Below, in pieces: positions 10,101 through 22,100 of a stretch of 64,000 nucleotides of DNA; position 1 is the stretch's first letter, and each line of letters starts with the position of its first letter. The position numbers and the translations under genes were made by a program. This DNA is from Odobenus rosmarus divergens (lineage: Eukaryota > Chordata > Mammalia > Carnivora > Odobenidae): NCBI RefSeq assembly GCF_000321225.1, contig NW_004450481.1, positions 2,434,931-2,498,930 on the forward strand, written 5' to 3'. Under the pieces are notes generated by a model. It was not told the origin of the DNA and ran no database searches. It saw only the letters and a program-made list of their open reading frames with translations.

Positions 10101-13100
10101 CACTCTCTCAAATAAATACATAAAATCTTTAAAAAATAAAAATCTTTTGGGGTGCCTGGGTGGCTCAGTCAGTTAAGTGTCTGCCTTAGGCTCAGGTCAT
10201 GATTCCGGGGTCATGGGCTCGAGCCCCCATTGGGCTCCCTGCTCAGCGGGAAGCCTGCTTCTCCCTCTCCCACTCCGCCTGCTTGTGTTTCCTCTCTTAC
10301 TGTCTCTTTCTGTTAAATAAATAAATAAAATCTTTAAAAATAATAATCTTTATACTTACCCATTGGCTTCATCAGTTCTGTCAACTTTGAGAGAATCATC
10401 TGTTAAGTGTTTCCATCAGAGGTATGGAGGATGTTTCTCCCTTTGCTTAGCAGCTTTCTCTGAGGTCAAAGCTGTTGGTCTCTCTGGTTCCTGCTTCTGC
10501 AGGCCCTTGGATTACCTGCTGGCTTCTTCATTCCCCGGGTCTTCTCAGCGACTCCTATAGCTGTTGTGGCGCATGGCTGGACACTTCACCTGAGAGTCTC
10601 CCTTTTTAGATTATGGTTTTGGCAATGGTGTGTGAGTGTCATCAGAATTCTTGGCTGCTCTGGGACTCCTGGAGTAAATAGTTCATGATTATAAGAGATG
10701 TCACTTTTCTCAGAAATCTCTTGGCTAGAGAATTTATGAAGCTATTTTCTGTAGATTCTTTCATATTGTGTTCCCTTTCATTTCATTTTCACCTTGGCTT
10801 TCCTTTTGGTGCACCTGTTCTTGTGTGCATTTTCAGTCTTCTCTTGCCTTATTTTCACACTGTTGTTCCAGCAGACAGTTCCATTTTAGTCATTTGCACG
10901 TCCTCTGTGGAATCAAAAAAATCTGCATGCCTGTACTTAGATGTATATCTATACCCTGTTAACTAAACTTTTGATCACATTTTCTTTATCCTTTGGCCTA
11001 GAAAATGCATCATCATCTTAGACTTTGCTGATTTGAAAGCCACAGAGGAATAAATGCTCCTTCTCTGCAATGAATTGTTCATTAGTTTCTATAATCCAGG
11101 TAGTCTTCCTTTATACACTAGTTTCTTTGACTGTGGTATCCCTGTCAATGCCATGTTTGCTTTCTCTTTGGGTTTGGTTGGAGTGGAGCTGCTTTTTAGT
11201 GGTGGTTTTGCTTCCTGACTTAGAAAGCAGCTCTAAGCTGTGCCGTCCAGATGATTGTGAATTCCACTTCCAGCTTTAACCTGAGAACCTCTGGTTTACC
11301 TTCTCAGCAAGTGATTAAATGCTTCCCTTTCTCTTCTTAAGGCCCGAGCGGGCTTAGTTCTGGGCCTTTCATCAACAGGCGTGGCTGGAGCACATCTTTC
11401 ATCCCTCAGCATCATGTCCTGCCAAATTCCATGCCCCATCACTGGGAGCAGAACATTGTGCAGAAGCTGTATTTGCAGAGCTTGGCATTAAGCATTTTCA
11501 GGGAAGAGTGATCTGTGCTTCCTCCTGTTTTCATTTCTATTTTCTTCACTCTCACTCTCTGAGCCTCCTCTGACTTAAGGATGTGAAATCTGTCTAGGAA
11601 CCATCCCTTCACGGTTCCACCAACTCGTCCCCCTGCCTCCCCTCCAACCCCTGATTTCTTCCTGTTCCTGCTTGAAAATCATTGAAGTATTATTGTCACC
11701 TTGTACATGCCAGGCTCTGCATGTGGTCTTCTCAGGGACACTATCTCATTGGATCCTCAACAAACCCATGAGGTAGGAACAAGTTCCAACTTGCTAATGA
11801 CAATGCTGACAGGGGCTTTCTCCTAGTCAAGGTCACACAGCAGAAGGAGGCAGGCTGGCTCCTAAGTGCTGTGCTTGCATCCAAAAGGAGTTGCGGTTAA
11901 TAACTATTTCTACACATTTTGATGGTTTAAAAACCTAATTTTAAAAAAATTATCTTGATTTTGAGGTACAAGAAGCCTTGAAACACTGTCAGCCCTGGAT
12001 GGAATCTTCCAGGCATGTGCTCATTCGAGCCCATCCACCCCTCAGAGCTTGTGCTGGCCCTGTGGTGGTAACCCTTACTTCCCCCTGAGGGCCCCAAGGT
12101 AACCCCAGGAACTTCTGGAAGTTAGTTTGTATCCCTGCCCCACAGCTGCAGGCTGCCCAGCAGTGGAGAGCTCTCACTTTGGCTTCTCTCCATCATGAGG
12201 AAGGAGACATGAAAGCTATTTTTTAGCATTGCATAGTAAAACGTATAGATCAGGTAGCAACTTTGAATAAAGCAGCCACCTTAAGTAAGGTATTCTATGT
12301 ATTTAGTTGTGAGATGTATTTTCTGATGTGTCCATATTTTCTGGTTTGTGTATTTATGTTGCAAGTGTTAAAAAGATACAGAAGTGAAGTCTGACGGTTT
12401 GGGAAAGTGACTGACTTGCCCTGACACTGGACCAGTCTTGCAGCTCTCCTGGCCCAACCATGTCTCCAGTCACAGTTTCCTCCACTGGTTTCCCCTGTCC
12501 TTCCAACTGGTGGTCTTTAGGAGCTTCTCTCCCTGCGCTGAACTTCCCTGTGGAGAGTAGTGGTTTCTGTAGAAAGCACACCCTGACTTCTGTATTTACC
12601 AGCTCCATTGACATCACCTGTGTGGCTGAAGCTAGTCCCCCCCCCCGGGGACCCTGAGCAGCTCCTGTCCCTGCTGCAGGGGGGGCTTTGGGAAGGGACA
12701 CTCAGGCTGGTTGCAGAGTGCCTTTTGCCTGGGCCCTGCAATGTGCTCACTCGTGTGTCTGTCAGGAGCTGGTCTGTTCCTCTCTCCCTCTCCCACAGCG
12801 CCCCCTCCTGGCCCGTCTATGTTTTGCAGGCAGCTGGTCTCAGGCAGCTCTAAGTCTCCCTGCCTCTGTGACTTCCTGGGCCACCATTCACCCTTGGCCC
12901 AGAGGCATCTCTAGCCCTAAGACCAGCAGCCCCATGGGCCGTCTTCTTCCCTTCACACATTATCTTTGCTGCTCTAGGTACTCTTAAAACCCAGATCTGA
13001 TCAGGTGCTTCTGTTTTATGCCTCGGACTGAGAAAGACTCCGGGAATGGTATTGGGGCATTCTCATCCATAGGCAGGGCTGCCACATGAATGGCACAGAG

Positions 13101-16100
13101 ATGCATTGGGCCTTCCAGCCTAACCTTCCTGGTCCTCTGCCTTTTTCATGGGCTCTTCTCTGCCTGGAGCACCTCCTACTCCCTCTTTGCCTGGGGACAC
13201 CTCTGCCCTCACTTTCTACACTCTCACTTTTCAAGGCCCAACCGCAGGCATCATACCCGCACACACACACTGTTTTCCCATAGAACATGGTGAGTCAGGG
13301 TCTTCCTTTCAGCTCCAGATTTTCCTGCCAGCAATTGGCAAGGCTCTGTGAATGTCTATAGGTTGAAGGGGTTGACAAGAACAGTGTCCGGTGTATGCTT
13401 GGGTCCTGTGCAGTCTGACAGAGCATGGTTGGTGTACTTCATGTGGTGGACTGGCCCACACATGTCCTGACCACCACCTCCTGTTGGAACATGGAGCTGC
13501 AGGGCACAGCAGTCCCCAAGTGGGTGCATGTCACTTGAACCCTGTGCTGGTGTGTGTGCCAGCAGAGGGTAGGACAGTGAGCTCAGGTCTTAGAGCCATC
13601 CCCGCCACCACCTGGCCATATTTGCCCACACCAGTCCTTCTCGGAGCACTTCCACCGCCACTCTGAGACTAGCTTTGCTCATTTCCAAGCATCTTTTAAA
13701 TGTCACTTCTCCAGGAAGGACTGACACCTCCCGACCCACTCTCCAGTTGTAATTGATTCCTTGTGTCATGATTTGCCGACGATCCATGTACTGTAGTGAG
13801 TGGTACACGGGGCTCTCAGCACTCCTCCTCCTAAAGCATCTCTGCTGTGGTAGGAGGGGGCTCTGAATCTGACTTTGGGGGCTGGCAGGACAGAAAACTA
13901 TCCATAGGGGATCCCGCAGGTAAACATTCTCTCTCTCCCAGGTACACTCTGGTTGTGGGATTGCAGGGAAAGTGAGCCTACCCTTTCAGGCCAAGCAGGC
14001 CACCTTCCCACTTAAACTGAACACCCGCAGCTTTTGGTGACAGGACAACCTGTGTAAATCCCAAAGTGGAGCCACTAAGCAGGCACCTAGTATTTGGCTG
14101 AGAATTAATCCTTTTTTCTTTTTCTTTTCAGTGGTTGATATCACAGCAAGTATCCTTTTCTTGTTGGTACCATTCCTTTTAAGGAAAGCTCCATTTGTAG
14201 GGGGGCGGAGCAAAGATTGTATTGTAAATTTTAATCCCCCCATGAAGTACCCCAAAGTTTTAGGCTTTGCCCCACCTGAAGAATCCCTTCTTTGATGTTG
14301 CTACCCCTGCAAACCAGCATCTTCTCCCTGGGTGCCATCCTCCTCTTTGTGCCCTGTCATCTAGCTCTATACCCAGCCGGCACCAAACATGGTTGCTAGA
14401 GGAGTAGGTGAACTTGACGCTTCAGAGCAGGCAGGGATGCTCCTGTCCCGCCAGCCTCTACCATGTAAGAACCCCAAGTTGTGGCCCTTTTGAACTGACC
14501 TCTTTGCCGTGTCTCTCCTTCCTTAACTGGATGTTATTAGATCCAACAGTTTGAAGATGTTAAATTTGAAGCAGCAAGTCTTTTGTCTGAGTTATACTGT
14601 CAAGAGGTAAGAGCACATGAAGGTTTCTGAAAGCAGAGTTGTTCTCCCTGGAGCAAAGGCACAATGGCAATTGGGGCGCTCAGAAGTGGACTCCCTTCTG
14701 GCTTTTAATATTTACCATTACTTTTCTACTTTCCATACCCTGGCATAAAGCATCCATGGGTCGTCACTTGCTATGAAGGCCAGCAGAATCTTTCTATCAA
14801 AGACTGTTGGAAAATAGGCTTGTTCCTAGGTTTAGGGCGATTCGTTCCTAACAAGTCCATATGCCTTCTTAACCTGGTGCCTGATCTCAGGCATAGCTGA
14901 AAATCACCTTTCCCTGCTTTGAGCAGCCACGCATGAGGCTCCCTGGGCAGCAGAGAGTGCCTGTTTCGCATCCCTGGCCCCTCTCTCTGGTTGCAGAACA
15001 GGAAAGATGGCAATTTGTTGTCTAATTGGACTGTTGAGGATTTTGGACTAAAGCTACTTTTCAGTTTAGTTGAATGAGGAGTTATTTTAAGAGCAGTGCA
15101 AAAATTCCCAGCCAGTGAGTCCAATAAAATCTTTTCTTCTTTTAATAAAGTAAATTGGCAACCCACAAATCCTTTGGTGAGCACGAACAGGAGTGGCCTT
15201 CTGGCGCCGCAGCTGTTCCATAAGGAATCCAGCTTGCTTGCCGGCTTGTTTTTTCCTCCCCAAACTTGACTGTTTCCTTTCAGAATTCCGTAGATGCAGC
15301 AAAGCCACTGCTGCGGAAAGCGATCCAGATCTCACAGCAGACTCCATACTGGCACTGCCGCCTGCTCTTCCAGCTTGCTGTGAGTACCGCAGGCCCGGCC
15401 AAGAAGCATGGGTGCTCAGCAGGAGCCCTGACCTTGGGGCAGGCCCGCCTGAGTACAAATAATACCCTCCAGGACACACTGGCCCTCCTTAGGCTGCTGC
15501 ACTGAATGCGTAGGGACACAGGGATGCTAACCAGCCTTTGTCCTCAGCAAGAGCCCCCCTGCCCCAGGCAGCACCCAGGGTGATGGTGGGAGTGTCCAGG
15601 GAACACAGGGCCTTGTCTTCATGTTCTCCTCCCTTCTGGGGCTTCCTTTGGCCTGCGTTCTTTTAAATTCGGGGAGCATTTCTTTCCAGTGATCCACTGT
15701 GTTTTGTAAGAGCTGAGCTGAGATTCCGAGGGACTGACTATTGGGCAATGGGTGCCTGAGTCAAGCCCAGGCTCCATGTAGTTCCCCCGCCCAGCCTCCC
15801 TTCAGTTCCCCAGACGTGGCTGGTCCCTGTGCTCTGAGACACTTCAGTGGTGGTGGGCTTTCTAGGCTTGCCCTTCCTGGCCACAGTGGAGAGGCCTGCC
15901 ATCTGGGGGTGAGGATGGGGGGCAGGTATGCTCTACTGTGAAGGATACCTCTTTTGTTCTGGGCTCTGCCCACACCTCCCCCTCATTGGCTGGCCTCCAG
16001 TCTCTCCTGTCTCAGAATCAGCCTGCCTACCAGGTTGCTCTTGCCCACCCTCCATGACAACCCTGTCACTTGCCTGTGCAGCCAGACTGTGAGTCACCTG

Positions 16101-19100
16101 CATTGGTGCATGTAGGAGCCGAAGCTCCTGACCAAGGCCTTCGGGCCCCTCTGGCTGCCTCCCTAGTGACTAGCCTCCAAAGGCAATCTGCATAGTACAC
16201 AGCACACTCACAAAGTCTTGCGGGTCTGTGCCTGTAAGGGTTAATTGTTGGCTCAGTGAGCCATCAAGCTTAAATGAGGTACACTGTAGACGAAGTAGAG
16301 TTCTATACTCAAAGCAGTTAATATGATGAGATAATTTGGTTGATTTAGCTCAAAACTGAAACAACTTTGTGGGTGTGTGGGGAGGTTCAGTTTTAAGTCA
16401 CCGACGGAGCACTAAGGTCAGGTACTAGGTACTGTAAAGCAAGTGTTATTACTCTCTCTTTTTTAGCAACTGCACACACTTGAGAAGGACCTGGTGTCAG
16501 CTTGCGACCTCCTGGGCGTGGGGGCTGAGTACGCCCGGGTGGTGGGATCCGAGTACACACGGTAGGCACCCTTTCTCCACACCCCTGTCCCTCTTACTTG
16601 GAGACAGCCCAGCTATCTTGTCCCGGACAACAAAGAATATTGGCATTCTGGCTCAAAATGGGGATCACTTTTGCACAAAGTAAAAACCATGCAGATGAAA
16701 GCAGCACCCAACATCTCTTGCCCTGTTGATTCATGAAGTTGGAGGGGAGAGTAGACTGAAAGGGGGTGGGGAGCCTGCATTCTCAGTTCTTGCATGGATC
16801 TAGTATCTCTTAAAAAGTGCGCGTATGATGTGCTGGGCTGGTCCCTTTGAGGCACAGATGCACGAGTGGTGCTCCCAGAGGGCGTGCGTGGTATGCTTGG
16901 CAGTGTCTGTGGGCAACCCTGGTGTCTCCTCTCAGGGGACACTGAGGAGCTTTTAGATGTGCAATAGGAGACAGAGTAAGTGGACGTTTGTATAAAAGAG
17001 GGGACGTAGGTTCATGTTACCCACAGAACTGCTTCGACTGAGGTCTGGAGACTGGTGCCCTGGGGTCAGGGGTCAGAGGGCACTGGTGCTTCATTGTGTA
17101 CCCTCTGTGAAGGCCTCCAGTCTGTCTCTTTTTTTTCCCCCTTAAAGAGCTCTACAGTGGACAGGCACCAGGCACCGGTGCTCTTACTCTGTTGTATGCA
17201 TTAGGGTTCTGAAACGTTTTGTTTCACTGAGGCTAATCTTACCCCGTGAAGTTGTTGGGGAAAAAACTGTCCCTGGCTCTGTTCTCTGAACTCGAGACTT
17301 AAAAGTGCCGACTGGAGCCACTCAGCTTCCTCCAAGCTGTCCTGGACCCTTGGCCACCCTGCCCCGAGATGGTGGCTGTTACACACTCTGGCCCCACATT
17401 CCTGGCCTTCCCTGCCCCCTTTGTGCTGTAGCTATCCCTGGGTTCCTGGTGCCCCTCAGGCCCAACAGGGCATGGGGACAGCTGAACACTCCACATGTTC
17501 ACTCAAGAGTGTCTCCTGCCAGGCTTCTTGGCACTGCTGTGGACAGGCGGCCTGGGTCAGCTCCATCAGGGCACAGCAGCTGCAGATCACTTGGCCCAGA
17601 ACCTCTGACCACAAATCTAGGGTGATAACATGTGTGACACCATGGGAACCTTGATATAAAGTTCCCAGCCTTACATTTTGATGGATTGTTCAAATGGGCA
17701 GGTAGACCCTACAGTCTACCTGCCCTGAGGTAACAGCGGGGAATGGCGTGATGGCCTGGAGCATAGACATCTGTTCTGTGTGACTGTGATCTCTCCACCT
17801 CAGTCTCCTCATCCAGAAGATGGGGAGAATGGTACCTGCCTAATGGAGTATCTGTCATAGCACACAGGGATTCTGCCAAGACAGGCGGGACAGAGACTTC
17901 GATATTGAACAAACTGGGGGCCTGTGGGCTCTGCGCAACCATAGGGATTCCTGAAAGCAGCAGCCCCTCCCTCCCCCCAGTGCTTGCCCAGTGCCATCCA
18001 CTGACACGGAGCCCCTCTCTACTCTGTAATCCAGGTTGGGATTGTGGCACGCTTGCCATTCCGTACTCTGCTACTCCACACTTTCTGAGCACCTGGTATG
18101 CCTTCTGGGCTTTTGAGCCTCATGAACATCTAACCCAGGCAAAAAAAAAGTAAAGAAAGCTCAAACAGGATGAAGTAGAACAGCCTCGTAAATAAAACAG
18201 ACCTCACTGGGGACCACCAGGGACTGCTGCATGTTAGGTCCCCATGAACATTGGGGTGGCACAGTCATCCCAGGAGGTGCCAGGGCCTCACAGACTGACT
18301 CACCCTTTCTTTTCCAGGGCCCTGTTCCTGCTCAGCAAAGGAATGGTAAGTCAAGGCTGGGTGGAGTGGGGCTAGTGTGGAGGACATGAGGCCAGGCCCC
18401 GCTCACTTGCCATAGCATAGCCTCTTGTGGGCCTACACCCTCATACACAGCAGGCTGTGGCAAGGGCAAGACCCCCCAGAATGAAACTCCCGATTCCAAG
18501 GATTTGTGCTAAGGAAGAAGCAGCCTCGGGTTGGTTTTTTGCCCTCTCTGTGTGGTGCTGGTGTTCCCCCGGAGGGGGGCAGACCTGGGCACCAAGAGGT
18601 GCTCCCAGCACCTGCTCCTCCCTCCCCAGCTGCTGCTGATGGAGCGCAAGTTACAGGAAGTGCACCCGCTGCTGACCCTCTGTGGACAGATAGTTGAGAA
18701 CTGGCAAGGGAACCCCATCCAGAAGGAGTCCCTGCGTGTCTTCTTCCTGGTTCTCCAGGTGACCCACTACTTGGATGCCGGGCAGGTATGTAATGCCTCC
18801 CACACAAGGGCTAATGGGGAGTGAGCAGGCTGCAAGTGGGCTTTAGGCCAAGACCTCACTTCTGTGGTTGCGTCCTGTCGCTAGCCACATGACATGTCTA
18901 TCATTAAGGGCTCAGCCTTCCCTACACACCTTATCATGGTCTGGCACGAGTGCTTTGTCCCCGTGGGCAGAGGGCACTGTTGGAATGGGGGTCTCCTATA
19001 CCTAGCATCATGGCAGGAGTAATGGTGCACTCAGTGCATGGACAGTTGAAGGCATCTAAGGGCAGTTTGTGGAATCCATGAGAATAAACTGAGGATTGTG

Positions 19101-22100
19101 GCATGGTGCCTGGCCCACGGCAGGTGCTCCAGCAGTGTATCCACCATCCCCCAGCTGATGACAGCTTTATGGAGTTCGAGAAGGGCCTGACAGGATCAGC
19201 TGTGTCTGAGAGTAGACAATAATCCTCGTGTGGTTGAGGAGCAGCTGCATCTGTGCATGGGTGAACATCGCAGCCTTTTGGGGGTGCTACTCCATCCATT
19301 TTACTGTCCCCTGGCCTAGTGACCAAGCACAGGCAGGACCTCTGTGGTGTGCTAGGAGGCCACAGGTAGAGCCTAGTGGGTGTCTCATTGGTAAGGGGCT
19401 TCCTCTGTTCCCCCACTTGCACCCGGCTATGCCTGTTGGGCTAAACACTGCATTCAACACCTAGGAGTATAGACCAGACTGTTATGTGGTGCTGATGGCT
19501 GCGGAGATGGCCTATGGGGGACTTGGCACAGGGCTTCCCAGTGCAGAGAAGCCAGTCTGTACAAACCATGGTGCCTGCAGGACTGCCAGGGAGCAACTTC
19601 GCACCCCCCAGGGTAACCAGCTGCTCCAGCCCTACCTTCCTCTTCTGAGGTTTACTACAGGAAAGAAGAAACGTGGCTTTAGCAGGGTCTTTGAGCAGGC
19701 TTCTCTCAGGCCTTGGTACTGGGCCCCAAACTGGGTGGTGGCCAAGCCTCAGTCCCACAGATGACCTCCCTAGCCCTGCCCTGCGCCCCAAGAGCTGGCT
19801 GACCCATCGCGGGGGGGGGGTGTCTCCTGCAGGCGGTAAGCATGACAGGACTTCTGGGAGGAAGGGGCTGAGAGGTGGCTGGACAGGCAGGCCGTGGCTA
19901 GCTGCCTGAGGGCCTCATGTCCTGACGGGCCTGGCACCCGGTGCGAGTCGGCAGGCCCTCAGGTGTGTGGCGCCACTCGCCCACTCCAGGTGAAGAGCGT
20001 GAAGCCATGCCTGAAGCAGCTGCAGCAGTGCATCCAGACCATCTCCACGCTGCACGATGATGAGATCCTGCCCAGCAACCCCGCTGACCTGTTTCACTGG
20101 CTGCCTAAGGAGCACATGTGTGTGCTCGTCTACCTGGTGAGTCTCCGGGTGACTGGGGTCCCGGTGGCTACAGTGGGGAAAAGAGGGTGACAGTGACCGC
20201 TGCTGTCTGGTCTTGTCGTCAGGTGACCGTGATGCACTCCATGCAGGCCGGCTACCTGGAGAAAGCACAGAAGTACACGGACAAAGCCCTCATGCAGCTG
20301 GAGAAGCTCAAGAGTAAGTCTCGGGGGGCTGGATGGAAGCGGCTCTACTTGGCAGGTTGCGGAGCCACAGCGCCGCCTGGTGGATGGCCTGAGTGCCACC
20401 TCTTGGGCTGGCCTGAAGAACCCGGAATGACAGCAGCCCTGAGCAGAACCCTAACCCAAACCCGTGGGTCTTGTTAACCCAGTTGGAGGATGCGGGCAAT
20501 CTGGGGTCAGCACAGAGCAGGCCAAGCCTAGGCTTGATCCTTGATCCTTGGCCAGAGGGGTTCTTGTGCCATATCTGTCGTATCCCCCCGCCACTGCTCA
20601 AGATGGCTGTGAGGTTTGGTGGGTCCTGAGCAGGGCCTTTTGGGACAGCAGTGCTCAGTTGAAAGAGACGGTGGCTGCTTTGCTCTCTGTTCTCAGTATC
20701 GTGACATGGATCATGCCGGGTGAGGCTAGGATTGGAACTCAGATCTTCCTAACCAAGGGCAGGTCCTCTGGAGGTCGTGGGTTCTTCCTGGATGCTCAGC
20801 TAATCCATCCTGCGGGACCAGGGACCTTTGACTAGTAGGAACCCAGAGCCTCACGTGTCCCTGGCTGGCTCAGCACCCCCGTTAATCTGTTCATCTGCTT
20901 CCTGTGCCCTCATCAGTGCTGCTGGGGGAGGACCCTTCAGAACTAGAGAACCAAAGCCCATAGGGATGGTGGTTCTTTCCCTCCAGATGAGCTGGGAAAG
21001 AGCTGTGGGCACCATCTGGCTGCAATGTAAGGATAGCCTCTCAGGGAAGCCAAGAGCTGGGTTTCCTCACCGCTGCCTGAGGCCTGTTGCACAATTTCAC
21101 TCTCCTGGGCTACTGCAACATTTCTAGAACCCACTGTGTGTGGAGTGCTCTGGAGCACCCCCCTGGGTCGCAGTGGAGTGAGGATGGAAGACAAATCTCT
21201 CCAGGGATTTTTACTCTTAGAACGCTCTGGTCACTGAAACCTGGCTCTGGGCCTATCTCCCCACCTGGAAAGGGAGATGAACCCCCTCACTCTAGGGTGC
21301 AGTGGGCACCGAGAGAGGTGACAGAGCTGGTGCTGAGCTGGTGCCCAGCAGAGCAAATGGGCTCAGACCTAGGTAGCCCAGGGGCCAATGTGGTGGGCAG
21401 TGGGAGGATGCAGAGTCCCCAGGAGGCTCTGTGTCCATCTCCTAGGGTCTCTTCTCCAGCTGTCCCTTGAGTGCTCACCCACACCTCTCGCCCCCAGTGC
21501 TTGACTGCAGCCCTATCCTGTCCTCCTTCCAAGTGATCCTGCTCGAGCACATCATCATGTGCAGGCTTGTCACGGGACACAAGGCCACTGCGCTGCAGGA
21601 GGTAATGCTGCCAGAGGCCATGCGCATGGGTGGGAAAGCTGTTGGAGTCTGCCGGGTCTCAGAAGTCATCCTGTGGGAGAGTGTAAATTTGCCCGGTGTG
21701 TGTCAGCAGAACGTTCGATCTTGTCACTTCACTATGCTTTCTTAGTTCGTGACCCCGATGGACATAACAGAAATCAGTGGTCTTTCCCTGAGAGTTTGCA
21801 TGCCCAGGGAACCCAGGGTCTGAGGATTTGGGGTCCCCCGACGGTGATCCTAGCATTCCTCCTGCCCCAATCCAGAATCTCTGATGTTTACCTTCCCGAC
21901 GGGGCTGTGGGGGCCCTGAGTAGGGGAAGGCGCTGTATGGCTGAGACGCATGTTAGAAAGGGAGGATTAAGTGGGGTAACGGACAGGAGTCATCGCTCTC
22001 AAGGAGGTCAGGGCTGCACTTGGCCCTCGTGACAGACGCATTTGCTGGGACTTTGTGGCCCAGGGAAGGTCGGATGTGGGCACGCCTGTCAGCTTTGGGG

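Larger units (their letters stand above)
7121..14131 (+). other. MAU2: MAU2 intron 1 (7 kb)
   Basis: There is no coding exon. It contains an L2-like block (8390-8790), MIR-like fragments (8240-8345, 11720-11880), a decayed CanSINE (9524-9611), a nested CanSINE pair (9936-10351) and L2-like sequence (13020-13270, 13600-13790). Confidence 0.8.

Noticed and set aside
12795..12811. GCGCCCCCTCCTGG as a CTCF site
   Set aside because: The core has a G where C or T is expected, and the stretch is generally C-rich; weaker than the listed candidates.
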